Part shown: positions 18,324-26,201 of the stretch, in pieces
Position numbering within the stretch: position 1 is the stretch's first letter
Layout: every line of letters starts with the position of its first letter
Translations under genes and position numbers: made by a program
The notes under the pieces: model-generated
The model's input: only the letters and a program-made list of their open reading frames with translations
Databases searched by the model: none
Told to the model about the DNA's origin: nothing
DNA from: Campylobacter concisus
Lineage (GTDB): Bacteria > Campylobacterota > Campylobacteria > Campylobacterales > Campylobacteraceae
DNA length: 64,000 nt
Assembly (NCBI RefSeq): GCF_003049705.1
Contig: NZ_PIRF01000001.1
Span: forward strand, 62,001 to 126,000
Reading direction: 5' to 3'

Positions 18324-18827
18324 ATGTCAGTAAAGCAAGAAAGACGTAGCTTTATCGGCCTTGCGTTTGGTGCTGTGGCAGCTGTCGGCGGCGCTATGTC
18401 ACTAGTGGCTGTTAAAAAGACTTGGGATCCGCTTCCAAGTGTAAAAGCTGCTGGTTTCACAACAGTTGATCTAAGTCCGATCAAAGATGGAGAAATGAGG
18501 CAGGTTGAATGGCGTAAAAAGCCTATTTTCATCCTCAAAAAAAGTCCTGATATGGCTAAAAATGACAAAAGAGATGTTGTCGTAGGGGATGCTAGATACG
18601 TAGTTCTTATCGGACTTTGCACGCATCTTGGCTGTATACCTGAGTATAAAGCAAGCAAACAAATGTTTGTATGTGCCTGTCATGGCGGCGAATTTAACGC
18701 CGACGGAATGCAAACATACGGACCTCCTCCAAGACCACTTGATATACCACCATTTAAGATTGATGGAACCAAGCTAGTTCTAGGCGAAACAAGCCCAGAA
18801 TACGAAAAATTAGTAGCAAAAGCTTAG
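18324..18827 (+). CDS. petA: Ubiquinol-cytochrome c reductase Rieske iron-sulfur subunit
   Basis: A 167-residue subunit. A twin-arginine segment (ERRSFIGLAFG) precedes a single membrane anchor, as for Tat-exported Rieske proteins. The [2Fe-2S] ligands are in CTHLGC (residues 99-104) and CACHGG (117-122), followed by the GPPPRPLD loop. It takes the first electron from quinol in the bc1 complex on the periplasmic side. It starts a three-gene operon with petB 10 bases downstream. Confidence 0.95.
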   Translation: MSVKQERRSFIGLAFGAVAAVGGAMSLVAVKKTWDPLPSVKAAGFTTVDLSPIKDGEMRQVEWRKKPIFILKKSPDMAKNDKRDVVVGDARYVVLIGLCTHLGCIPEYKASKQMFVCACHGGEFNADGMQTYGPPPRPLDIPPFKIDGTKLVLGETSPEYEKLVAKA

Positions 18828-18837
18828 GAGGATAGCA

Positions 18838-20082
18838 ATGTCTTTAGCTCATAAATCAACTGGCGTTATTGACTGGCTTGATCAACGCCTAGCTTTTACA
18901 AAACTTATAAAGGTTCTAGTTAGCGAATACTGGATTCCAAAAAATATAAATTTCCTTTGGGCAATGGGCGTTATTTTAACAACGCTTTTTATGCTCTTAA
19001 TCGTTACTGGTTTTTTACTTTTAATGTATTACAAACCAGATGTAAATTTAGCATTTGATAGTGTAAATTATACTATCATGCAAGAGGTTGAGTATGGCTG
19101 GCTTTGGCGTCACATTCACGCAGTTTCAGCTTCTACGATATTTCTTATTATGTATATTCACTTGCTTACTGGACTTTACTATGGTTCATACAAAAGAGGC
19201 AGAGAAGTCATTTGGATAAGTGGTATGGTACTATTTATCTGTTTTTCAGCAGAGGCATTTAGTGGTTATATGCTCCCATGGGGACAGATGAGTTACTGGG
19301 CGGCAACTGTTATCACTCAGCTTTTTGGCGGTGTGCCAGTTATTGGCGATGCTTTAGTTGAGTGGATTAGAGGCGATTACGCAGTTGGTGACTCAACGCT
19401 TACTAGATTTTTTATGCTTCATGTTTGTTTATTGCCACTTGTAACGATAGCTGTTTTGGTTATTCACTTCTACTCTTTAAGAGTTCCACACGTTAATAAC
19501 CTAACAAGCGAAGATATAGATTTTGAAGTAGAGGCACAAGAATATCTACACGGCGATAGAGCGAAATCTAAAGTTATACCATTTTGGCCAGGATTTTTAG
19601 CAAAAGACTTTATGTATGTATCATTCTTTATGATATTTGTCATCTACCTCGTTTGCTATCACTTCAATTTTGCAATGGATCCTATTAACTTTGAGCCAGC
19701 AAATCCACTAAAAACCCCACCACATATCTATCCAGAGTGGTATTTCTTGTGGCAATATGAAATTTTACGTGGCTTCTTCTTTGATATAGCTGGAATTTCT
19801 GCTTATAACATTGGTCTTATCGCATTTGCATTTGCAGGTGTTGCGTTTATGCTTATACCGCTTTTTGATAGAAGTGACCTTGTGGCTCCAGCTCACAAAA
19901 GACCACTATTTTTTATATGGTTTTGGGTCTTAGTTGTTGATCTTATCGTTTTATCTATATATGGTAAGCTCCCAACAGGTGGTTATAATGACTGGATAGG
20001 GTTTTATTCATCATTGCTATTCTTGTTCTTATTTATAATTGCGTTGCCAGTTATAACAATACTTGAAAGAAAGAGGGGCTAA
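18838..20082 (+). CDS. petB: Cytochrome b subunit of the bc1 complex
   Basis: A 414-residue membrane protein with about eight helices and b-type haem ligand helices (RHIHAVSAS and LLTGLYY region; FFMLHVCLLP with VIHFYSLR). The quinol site motif is PEWYF (near residue 300). It carries electrons across the membrane between the two quinone sites. The C-terminal extension beyond the usual fold carries the last helices of the long single-chain form. It follows petA with AGGAGG and precedes petC by two bases. Confidence 0.95.
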   Translation: MSLAHKSTGVIDWLDQRLAFTKLIKVLVSEYWIPKNINFLWAMGVILTTLFMLLIVTGFLLLMYYKPDVNLAFDSVNYTIMQEVEYGWLWRHIHAVSASTIFLIMYIHLLTGLYYGSYKRGREVIWISGMVLFICFSAEAFSGYMLPWGQMSYWAATVITQLFGGVPVIGDALVEWIRGDYAVGDSTLTRFFMLHVCLLPLVTIAVLVIHFYSLRVPHVNNLTSEDIDFEVEAQEYLHGDRAKSKVIPFWPGFLAKDFMYVSFFMIFVIYLVCYHFNFAMDPINFEPANPLKTPPHIYPEWYFLWQYEILRGFFFDIAGISAYNIGLIAFAFAGVAFMLIPLFDRSDLVAPAHKRPLFFIWFWVLVVDLIVLSIYGKLPTGGYNDWIGFYSSLLFLFLFIIALPVITILERKRG

Positions 20083-20084
20083 TT

Positions 20085-21128
20085 ATGAAAGAGCTTAAAA
20101 TTTTTGCCATTGTTGTTATTCTTTCAGGTGTTTTATATTGGGGTATCGAGCCTTATGCTCATACAAAACTTCATCCTCATACTGCAAATGCTGAGTATAA
20201 CTTTTCAAAAGAAGATACTGACTATGCAAAGCACTTTTTAGAGCAAAAAAAGGCAGCTCTTGAGACTGCTAAGGCTAGCGGAAATAAGGCAAGTATAGAC
20301 ACGGCTACAAAAGATGTAGAAGTAGCACAAAAAATTCTTGATGACTATACAGCATTTTGGAATGACATTAACTCTATCGACCTTACAAAAGGTGACGCCA
20401 CAAAGGGTGCTGATACTTTTGTAGCAGCAGGATGTACAGGATGCCACGGTATAGAAGCAGCAGGTATGCCAGCTGGTATGGATGCTGAGACAGCTAGTCA
20501 AAGCTTTGGTGTAGTGCCACCAGATCTTAGTACCGCTGGTAAAATTTATGACGATAAATTCTTAGCTGCACTCATTAAAAATCCAAATATGGCTTTAAAG
20601 CTAACTCATAAATTTAACGACGAGCATCCATTTCCGATGACCGCATTTATGGGTGCTGGTGGCGATATAAATGCTGAGACTGCCGATATAGTAGCTTATT
20701 TGAAAAAGGTATCTGCTGATTATGAAAAGGCAAATAATAAGATCACTGAAGAAAAGGTTTTCGCTGATGCATGTCAAAGATGTCATGATATAAAATATGA
20801 CAAAAAATATGCATTTAGCAACAAAGTAAGCCTTGCTGCTTATATGGGCTCAAACCCACCTGATCTATCGATGATGATTCGTTCAAAAGGCGATGAGTAT
20901 TTACATAAATTTATAAACGATACTCAAAAGATGCTACCAGGTACTGCAATGCCAAGAGTTGGTTTAAATAAAGCCGCTGAAGACGATGTGGTAGCTTATA
21001 TCCAAAAAGTAGGTGACAAGAAGAAGGCTGAGCGCGAGAGCACAGGGCTTTATGTCATGATCTACTTCTTTATATTAGGAATTTTTGCTTGGCTTTGGAA
21101 ACGCAAAGTTTGGAGCGAACTACACTAA
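20085..21128 (+). CDS. petC: Di-haem cytochrome c subunit of the bc1 complex
   Basis: A 347-residue membrane-anchored periplasmic cytochrome. An N-terminal signal anchor is followed by a charged helical region and two haem motifs, CTGCH (near residue 125) and CQRCH (near 227), each with a downstream Met-containing segment (MTAFMGAG; PGTAMPRVG). A second helix at the C-terminus (YFFILGIFAWLWKRK) anchors it. Campylobacterota use this di-haem protein instead of a classical cytochrome c1. It closes the pet operon before a strong terminator. Confidence 0.93.
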   Translation: MKELKIFAIVVILSGVLYWGIEPYAHTKLHPHTANAEYNFSKEDTDYAKHFLEQKKAALETAKASGNKASIDTATKDVEVAQKILDDYTAFWNDINSIDLTKGDATKGADTFVAAGCTGCHGIEAAGMPAGMDAETASQSFGVVPPDLSTAGKIYDDKFLAALIKNPNMALKLTHKFNDEHPFPMTAFMGAGGDINAETADIVAYLKKVSADYEKANNKITEEKVFADACQRCHDIKYDKKYAFSNKVSLAAYMGSNPPDLSMMIRSKGDEYLHKFINDTQKMLPGTAMPRVGLNKAAEDDVVAYIQKVGDKKKAERESTGLYVMIYFFILGIFAWLWKRKVWSELH

Positions 21129-21130
21129 AA

Positions 21131-21155
21131 TTTAAGAGCCTCTTTGGCTCTTAAA
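21131..21155 (+). terminator. petABC terminator
   Basis: TTTAAGAGCC (21131-21140) and GGCTCTTAAA (21146-21155) form a perfect 10-pair stem with a five-base loop three bases after the petC stop. Confidence 0.85.
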
Positions 21156-21233
21156 TCCTCTCTGGTAAATTTACATATATAAATAGGTATTCTTTAAATT
21201 TATTCTTTTACAAAATTTAATCAAGCAGTCTTG

Positions 21234-21325
21234 CAAATTTTAAACTTTCATTCACTCGTAAGAGCCGACTACTAAAATCTGGCTTCACTTACCGCTTAGC
21301 TCAAATTTTAGAACCGAAATTACTC
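21234..21325. repeat. Diverged repeat unit 1 (partner of 21527-21617)
   Basis: It begins CAAATTTTAAACTTTCATTC and ends CCGAAATTACTC, as does the partner unit of 91 bases. The middle differs but in both an internal stem is kept, here CTAAAAT (21282-21288) with ATTTTAG (21305-21311). Confidence 0.65.
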
Positions 21326-21362
21326 ATTAAAGTTTGATTGAAATTAACAAAACTGCATGCAG

Positions 21363-21380
21363 TGCTCTAGCACTAGAGCA
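21363..21380. repeat. Short perfect palindrome
   Basis: TGCTCTAG (21363-21370) and CTAGAGCA (21373-21380) are perfectly complementary with two bases between. GCATGC occurs just outside both arms (21355-21360 and 21378-21383). Confidence 0.6.
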
Positions 21381-21412
21381 TGCCCTTTGAACGTGTCAGG
21401 GAAGAGGGATTG

Positions 21413-21491
21413 TTAAGGGAGAAGGGAGTTCTTTTGCTTTGCTAGCTCGCAACTGCAAGCAGACCGTAATTTAAGCTCCCTTCTCCCTTAA
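21413..21491. repeat. 16-base perfect inverted repeat
   Basis: TTAAGGGAGAAGGGAG (21413-21428) is the exact reverse complement of the bases at 21476-21491. The 47-base interior contains smaller complementary pieces (CTGC/GCAG). As RNA it would form a long stable stem. As DNA it resembles the ends of a small non-autonomous element. It lies between the two 92-base repeat units. Confidence 0.7.
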
Positions 21492-21526
21492 TAAAAGAAT
21501 AGGAGTTATATGGTCTATATGCTTTA

Positions 21527-21617
21527 CAAATTTTAAACTTTCATTCACTTGCAAGAATTTGACTATTGATTTTAGGTCCCGCAAGGCTTGCCACTAAAAT
21601 CAAAGCCGAAATTACTC
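21527..21617. repeat. Diverged repeat unit 2 (partner of 21234-21325)
   Basis: It shares the same 5' and 3' ends as unit 1. Its internal stem is a perfect 10-base pairing, TTGATTTTAG (21566-21575) with CTAAAATCAA (21594-21603), around a GCAAGGCTTGC loop. Confidence 0.65.
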
Positions 21618-21822
21618 GTTTATGAAATTTTAAATTTGTCTAAGATTCTAAAAATAGCAGCATACTATTACTGCCACGTAAGCATTTCGGTAGAAAATAG
21701 AAATATATCTGAGTTTTAACGGTTGCTATTTAAATAAATTTATTTTAAGCAAATCACTCACTAAAACCCACCAAATTTCACAGAAATAGCAAAATTTAGC
21801 TCCGCATCAAGCCTATTTAAAA

Positions 21823-22110
21823 TTAAATTTCCTTGGCGATCTTGCTCATTTTATTGAGCAGTTTTTCACGTTCATTTGGCTTTAGGTTGCCGTATTGAAG
21901 CTTTGTTATCATCTGCATGAAGTCAAATTGTTTAAACATTTGCGCATCGCTTTTTAGCTCTTTTTCTAGCTGTTTATAAATTTTTTCAGTCTCTTTGTTT
22001 GCTTTTTCTAAATTTTGTAAAAAGCTTCCAGTTGCGCTCATATCAAGGTCACTTTTTGCAGCTTTATTGATGACATTTTTTAGATTTGCTAAATTTTCAG
22101 AAATTTTCAT
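21823..22110 (-). CDS. Small conserved protein of unknown function
   Basis: A 95-residue, highly charged and probably all-helical protein without signal peptide; heptad-like patterns (FLQNLEKANKETEKIYKQLE) suggest a coiled coil. A longer frame starts at 22173, but AAAAGGAA seven bases before the ATG at 22110 supports the shorter form and clears the neighbour at 22155. It follows the hydrolase gene by 44 bases and may share its transcript. I do not recognise the family. Confidence 0.6.
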   Translation of the reverse strand: MKISENLANLKNVINKAAKSDLDMSATGSFLQNLEKANKETEKIYKQLEKELKSDAQMFKQFDFMQMITKLQYGNLKPNEREKLLNKMSKIAKEI

Positions 22111-22154
22111 CAGCATTTCCTTTTGGATTTTAAAATTTAGAGCAAATTTTATTC

Positions 22155-23240
22155 CTAAATTTTCTCCCACCACTTTTTTCTAGGCGGATTTTGGATAGTG
22201 AAAACTTCTCCGATCATCGGCGTTGCGTAGTTTAGCTCAAGTTTTGTCGCTGCCTTTTCAAAACGCTTGATCGGCTCATCCCAAGCATGATAAGATAGAT
22301 CAAATTTGCCCCAGTGCACCGGCACACCAAGCCTTGCACCAAGATCTTTTAGTGCTTGCGCTGACTCCTCTGGCTTCATATGCACGTAAGGCCAGCCATC
22401 GCTGTAAGCACCATTTTCGATAAAAACTAGACCAAAGGCGCCAAATTTCTCATTTATCATCTTAAAATGCTTGCCGTATCCGCCATCTCCGCTAAAATAA
22501 AAGCTAAAGCCAGCCTCTTCAACCGCCCAGCCACCCCAAAGCGTCGTATTTCTTTTAAATGTGCGCCCACTAAAGTGCCTTGAAGGACAAAACGTGAAGT
22601 TTAAATTTCCTATTTTTTGATCACCAAACCAGTCAAACTCATAAATTTTAGACTCATCAACGCCCCATTTTACAAGGTGAGCTTTTACGCCAAGTGGAAC
22701 TAGAAATTTGCAAATTCTATCCTTTAGCTCAAGGATCGTTTTGTGATCAAGATGATCGTAGTGATCGTGCGAGATGAGGGCGATGTCGATCGCATCTGGG
22801 TAGTCGCTAGCGGTGATAGCATGCTCGTAGGTAAAGGGCTTACCGCCAATTGGCAGTGGAAATGCTCGGTGCAAAACTGGATCTGTGACGATGGTTTTGT
22901 CATCAAGGTTGCATATGAGGCTAACGTGCCCTAGCCAGATAAACTCGCCGTTTTTCAAGGCATTTGCGTCAAATTTTAAATTTGGCAAAGGCTTAGTTGG
23001 TAGCTTACCTTTTGGTGGAAAGAGCGCTTGCGGAATATAATTTAACATAGATGCTTGTGGATTATTTTTTACCATATCAATCGTTGGTTCTAAATTTATA
23101 AAAACTTTGCCGTTGAAATTTGGCGAAGCCTTTATCAGCTTTTGGCTTTTAATATCTGGCGCGCCACCAAAAACAGGGACAAATTTCATAAAAATAAAAA
23201 CTGCAACAATAAGCAAAACTATAACTATAAAAATTTCCAT
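22155..23240 (-). CDS. Membrane-anchored metallo-beta-lactamase-fold hydrolase (NAPE-PLD/UlaG-like)
   Basis: A 361-residue protein with one N-terminal membrane helix and an MBL domain. The zinc motif SHDHYDHLD is near residue 155; further ligands are in FSGDGGYGKHF and the late HWGKFDL segment. The plan (WLGHVSLI, DPVLHRAFP, CPSRHFSGR) is that of the NAPE-hydrolysing phospholipase D/UlaG branch. A phosphodiester or lactone substrate is likely but not shown. It stands upstream of a small unknown gene on the same strand. Confidence 0.82.
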   Translation of the reverse strand: MEIFIVIVLLIVAVFIFMKFVPVFGGAPDIKSQKLIKASPNFNGKVFINLEPTIDMVKNNPQASMLNYIPQALFPPKGKLPTKPLPNLKFDANALKNGEFIWLGHVSLICNLDDKTIVTDPVLHRAFPLPIGGKPFTYEHAITASDYPDAIDIALISHDHYDHLDHKTILELKDRICKFLVPLGVKAHLVKWGVDESKIYEFDWFGDQKIGNLNFTFCPSRHFSGRTFKRNTTLWGGWAVEEAGFSFYFSGDGGYGKHFKMINEKFGAFGLVFIENGAYSDGWPYVHMKPEESAQALKDLGARLGVPVHWGKFDLSYHAWDEPIKRFEKAATKLELNYATPMIGEVFTIQNPPRKKWWEKI

Positions 23241-23558
23241 AAAAAGCCTTTAAATTTAAAGGCCGTATTATATTTTAGATTTTTAAATTTCAGTTTTATT
23301 TAATTAACCCGAGCTTAAATAATTAACTTGTAAATTTTAACTTAATTAAGATATTTTTACTCTTTATAGGAAAATTTTATTAATAAATATTATCCTTTAG
23401 CAAATAAACATACCTAAAAATCGATATTAAATAGATAATCTTAAAAGTATATAAAATAAAAATTTAATTCTAAAAATACAAAATTTGTCAGATAGATGAC
23501 GGAATTTATTCATTGTAAGTTATAGAATTATTACAAAAATTAGGAAGGAGCGTTTGAG
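23241..23558 (+). promoter_or_regulatory. Upstream region of the hyf operon with a dyad and -10 candidate
   Basis: This AT-rich gap separates divergent genes. GTCA-N6-TGAC at 23487-23500 is the only GC-containing dyad; extended it reads TTGTCA-N6-TGACGG, similar in shape to Crp/Fnr-family sites. A TATAGAAT -10 candidate begins at 23521. With a transcription start near 23534 the dyad would centre about 40 bases upstream, the usual position of an activating Crp/Fnr site. The dyad is short, so this is only suggestive. I see nothing else before 23540. Confidence 0.35.
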
Positions 23559-23657
23559 ATGTTAAATAAAAATTTAACTATCTCTATTTTGGTGACTAAC
23601 CATCACTTTAAAAGTGAGCAGGGCAGTTTAGCCTTGTTTAATGGGAGGAATTTATGA
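23559..23657 (+). CDS. Candidate 32-residue leader peptide overlapping hyfA
   Basis: ATG at 23559 follows GGAAGGAG (23543-23550), one of the strongest ribosome binding sites in the window. The frame runs 32 codons and ends in a TGA at 23655-23657, which overlaps the hyfA ATG (23654-23656) as ATGA. The hyfA site GGGAGG lies inside the small ORF. This layout is typical of translational coupling. The peptide (start MLNKNLTISILV, end FNGRNL) has no recognisable domain. Chance is possible at this length, but the site strength and exact overlap argue for translation. Confidence 0.55.
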   Translation: MLNKNLTISILVTNHHFKSEQGSLALFNGRNL

Positions 23658-24223
23658 AAAAACATAAATTTGTGATTGCCGATTATAAACGCTGTATAGG
23701 ATGTGCAACCTGCATGGCTGCATGTTTTAAGAGCGCTTATGAACGCGGCAAGCTGTCACGTGCAAGGCTAAGTGTGCTAAGAGAAGCTACTGGCGTTATG
23801 CCAACTCAGTGCAGACAATGCGACGATGGTCCTTGTGCGAATGTGTGTCCAACTGGAGCATTACGATTTAATGATAATTGCATCGAGCTTCACGAGGAAA
23901 TTTGTATAGGCTGTAAGATGTGCACGATCGCTTGCCCTTACGGTGCGATAAGCTCAAGTGCAGAGCTTATGCCTTCAGTAAATTACGCTATCGAGCCAAA
24001 GTACAACCTTGAGATAGAGTCACAATCAGGCGCAAAAAATATCGCTGTTAAATGCGATATGTGCTTTGGTCGTGAGAACGGACCAGCTTGCGTTGATGTC
24101 TGCCCGACAAGTGCTCTTGTTATGATTGATCCAGAAGAGGGCAAACATAAACTTGGCAAGAGGATAGATTATGAAGCAGCGAATAAATTTGCTACTAAAA
24201 TTTTAAACGGACAAGGAGCATAA
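23654..24223 (+). CDS. hyfA: Formate hydrogenlyase electron-transfer subunit HyfA (4x[4Fe-4S])
   Basis: A 189-residue HycB/HyfA-type ferredoxin subunit. Four cysteine clusters are visible: CIGCATCMAAC, CRQCDDGPCANVC, CIGCKMCTIAC and CDMCFGRENGPACVDVC. In formate hydrogenlyases it links formate dehydrogenase to the hydrogenase module on the cytoplasmic face. No formate dehydrogenase gene is in the window. It opens the ten-gene hyf operon and is probably coupled to the upstream 32-codon ORF. hyfB starts one base after its stop. Confidence 0.9.
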   Translation: MKKHKFVIADYKRCIGCATCMAACFKSAYERGKLSRARLSVLREATGVMPTQCRQCDDGPCANVCPTGALRFNDNCIELHEEICIGCKMCTIACPYGAISSSAELMPSVNYAIEPKYNLEIESQSGAKNIAVKCDMCFGRENGPACVDVCPTSALVMIDPEEGKHKLGKRIDYEAANKFATKILNGQGA

Positions 24224-24224
24224 G

Positions 24225-26192
24225 ATGACTACGGTTTATATGCTATTTCTTGTAAGTGCTGTCGTTAGCATCTTGCTTTATTGTGCTCCAAAGGCCGCTG
24301 TAAAGGTTGGTTTTGGTCTAAGTGCTTTAAGCTGCTTTTATGCGATGTGTCACTTTGTTGTAAATATGGGAGTAAGCGATAGCTTTGCTCTTATGGATGG
24401 CTTTTTGTATTCGCCAAAATTTGCGCTAAATCCACTTGGAAATTTCTTTAGCTTTGTTGTTGTTTTCATCGGATTTGCAAGTAGCGTTTATGGTATGAGC
24501 TATGCAGATGAGTACATCAAAAAAGCAAATGTTGGCGTGTTTGCATGTTTGTTTAATACATTCATCCTTTCAATGCTTCTAGTAATTAGCGCTGATAATG
24601 TATTTTGCTTTGTTGTTTTATGGGAGCTTATGACTCTTATCTCATCGTTCCTTATCATAGTAAATGATGGCAAAAATACACTTAAAGCAGTTATGGTATA
24701 TCTTGGCATCGCACAAATCGGTGCATTTTGTATCACCTGTGGTTTGCTTATCACTGCTTACTACGCAGGAAGCTTTGACTTTAGCGCATTTATGGGTGTT
24801 AAGATGCCATTTGGTGCTTCTGCTGCTGTATTTGCACTATTTTTGGTTGGCTTTGGTAGTAAAGCTGGTATGTGGCCATTTCACGTTTGGCTTCCACAAG
24901 CTCACCCAGCAGCACCATCAAACGTTTCAGCACTTATGTCAGGCGTTATGATCAAAGTTGCTCTATTTACACTAGTTAAATTTACACTTTACTTGCCGCT
25001 TAGCACATATTTTGGACTTACTATACTCGCTCTTGGTGCAGCTAGCTCACTATTTGGTGTTTTATACGCTCTTTGCCAACACGACTTCAAGGCTTTGCTT
25101 GCTTATCACTCAGTCGAGAATATAGGTATCATCTTGCTAGGTCTTGGCACAGGAATTTATGGCGTTGCAGCTGGAAATTTAACACTTGCAGCAGTAGGTT
25201 TTCTAGCAGGTTGCTACCACGTAGTTAACCACGCTATATTTAAAGGTCTACTTTTCCTTTGCGCTGGTTCGGTTATCCACGCTACTCATACACAAAATAT
25301 GGACATCCTTGGTGGTCTTGCTAAAAAGATGCCATGGACAAGCCTTGGTATGTTTATAGGTATCATGGGTATCGCAGCTTTGCCTCCAGTAAATGGCTTT
25401 GTTTCAGAGTGGTTTACATATCAAGGTATGCTTCAAGGTGCGATGGGCGAGGGAACATTAGTTAGATACGCATTTGCACTTGGTGTCGTAGCTCTTGCAC
25501 TAACAGGCGTTTTAGTCGGTATGCACCTCAAACTTTACGCTGTTATCTTTGCAGGTACTCCAAGAGATCAAAAAATTTGGGAAAATGCCAAAGAGAGTCC
25601 GATAGGTATGGTTCTTGGTATGATCATCCTAATGATAGGCTGCGTTGGCTTTGGCCTTGGCGCAAACTACATAGTTGATTACATCATGCAAGCTGTAAAT
25701 TCTATCGCTATAAGTGACTATAAAGCTAGTCTTGGTGCTATAAATGTAACTTCACCTATAGGCAGTATGATCTCAACTCCGTTGATAGCCTTGGTTCTTT
25801 GTTCAACAATGATTTTGCCATTTATCATCCTTGCTGTTATGAAAGCAAATAGAGATAAACCACGCGAGACTGATCCTTGGGCATGCGGCTTTAAATATAG
25901 CTCACGTATGCAAATGACAGGTGGTCCATTTACAGGCGATCTTAGAAAGATCATGCAATGGCTATTTAGAGCTGATAAAAAGATCGTTACTAGAAATTAT
26001 TTTGACGCGGTTGAATATCACAACCATCCAAAAGATATCTGGTGGGGAATGTTTTATGAGCCAGTCATCAAATGGTGTATGAAATTTGCCGATAAACTAG
26101 GCATCGTTCAAAGCGGATACACAAACATCTATACGCTTTATATCCTAATTTATCTTTGTGCCATACTTGCTGTGGGCTACTTTTTAGTTTAG
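24225..26192 (+). CDS. hyfB: Hydrogenase membrane subunit HyfB
   Basis: A 655-residue polytopic protein of the NuoL/M/N antiporter-like family, about 16 helices. It has the conserved proton-channel segments: GFGSKAGMWPFHVWLPQAHPAAPSNVSALMSG around residue 210 and LAYHSVENIG around residue 295. A long lateral C-terminal region follows. It probably pumps H+ or Na+ during hydrogen turnover. It is one of only two such subunits here (with HyfF); E. coli hyf has three. Confidence 0.92.
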   Translation: MTTVYMLFLVSAVVSILLYCAPKAAVKVGFGLSALSCFYAMCHFVVNMGVSDSFALMDGFLYSPKFALNPLGNFFSFVVVFIGFASSVYGMSYADEYIKKANVGVFACLFNTFILSMLLVISADNVFCFVVLWELMTLISSFLIIVNDGKNTLKAVMVYLGIAQIGAFCITCGLLITAYYAGSFDFSAFMGVKMPFGASAAVFALFLVGFGSKAGMWPFHVWLPQAHPAAPSNVSALMSGVMIKVALFTLVKFTLYLPLSTYFGLTILALGAASSLFGVLYALCQHDFKALLAYHSVENIGIILLGLGTGIYGVAAGNLTLAAVGFLAGCYHVVNHAIFKGLLFLCAGSVIHATHTQNMDILGGLAKKMPWTSLGMFIGIMGIAALPPVNGFVSEWFTYQGMLQGAMGEGTLVRYAFALGVVALALTGVLVGMHLKLYAVIFAGTPRDQKIWENAKESPIGMVLGMIILMIGCVGFGLGANYIVDYIMQAVNSIAISDYKASLGAINVTSPIGSMISTPLIALVLCSTMILPFIILAVMKANRDKPRETDPWACGFKYSSRMQMTGGPFTGDLRKIMQWLFRADKKIVTRNYFDAVEYHNHPKDIWWGMFYEPVIKWCMKFADKLGIVQSGYTNIYTLYILIYLCAILAVGYFLV

Positions 26193-26201
26193 GAGACGAA
26201 A

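Larger units (their letters stand above)
21156..21822. other. Long non-coding region with repeats and hairpins
   Basis: About 670 bases without a plausible protein gene on either strand. It holds two diverged 92-base repeats, a short perfect palindrome and a 16-base perfect inverted repeat, each listed separately. The last 200 bases (about 21620-21822) show nothing I can name. It separates petC from two minus-strand genes that converge on it, so neither strand needs it as a promoter region. It may encode an RNA or be the remains of a transposable element. Confidence 0.5.

Noticed and set aside
21156-21822. tRNA or CRISPR repeats in the petC downstream region
   Set aside because: No TPsiC-like sequence or acceptor stem, and only two diverged repeats without uniform spacers.
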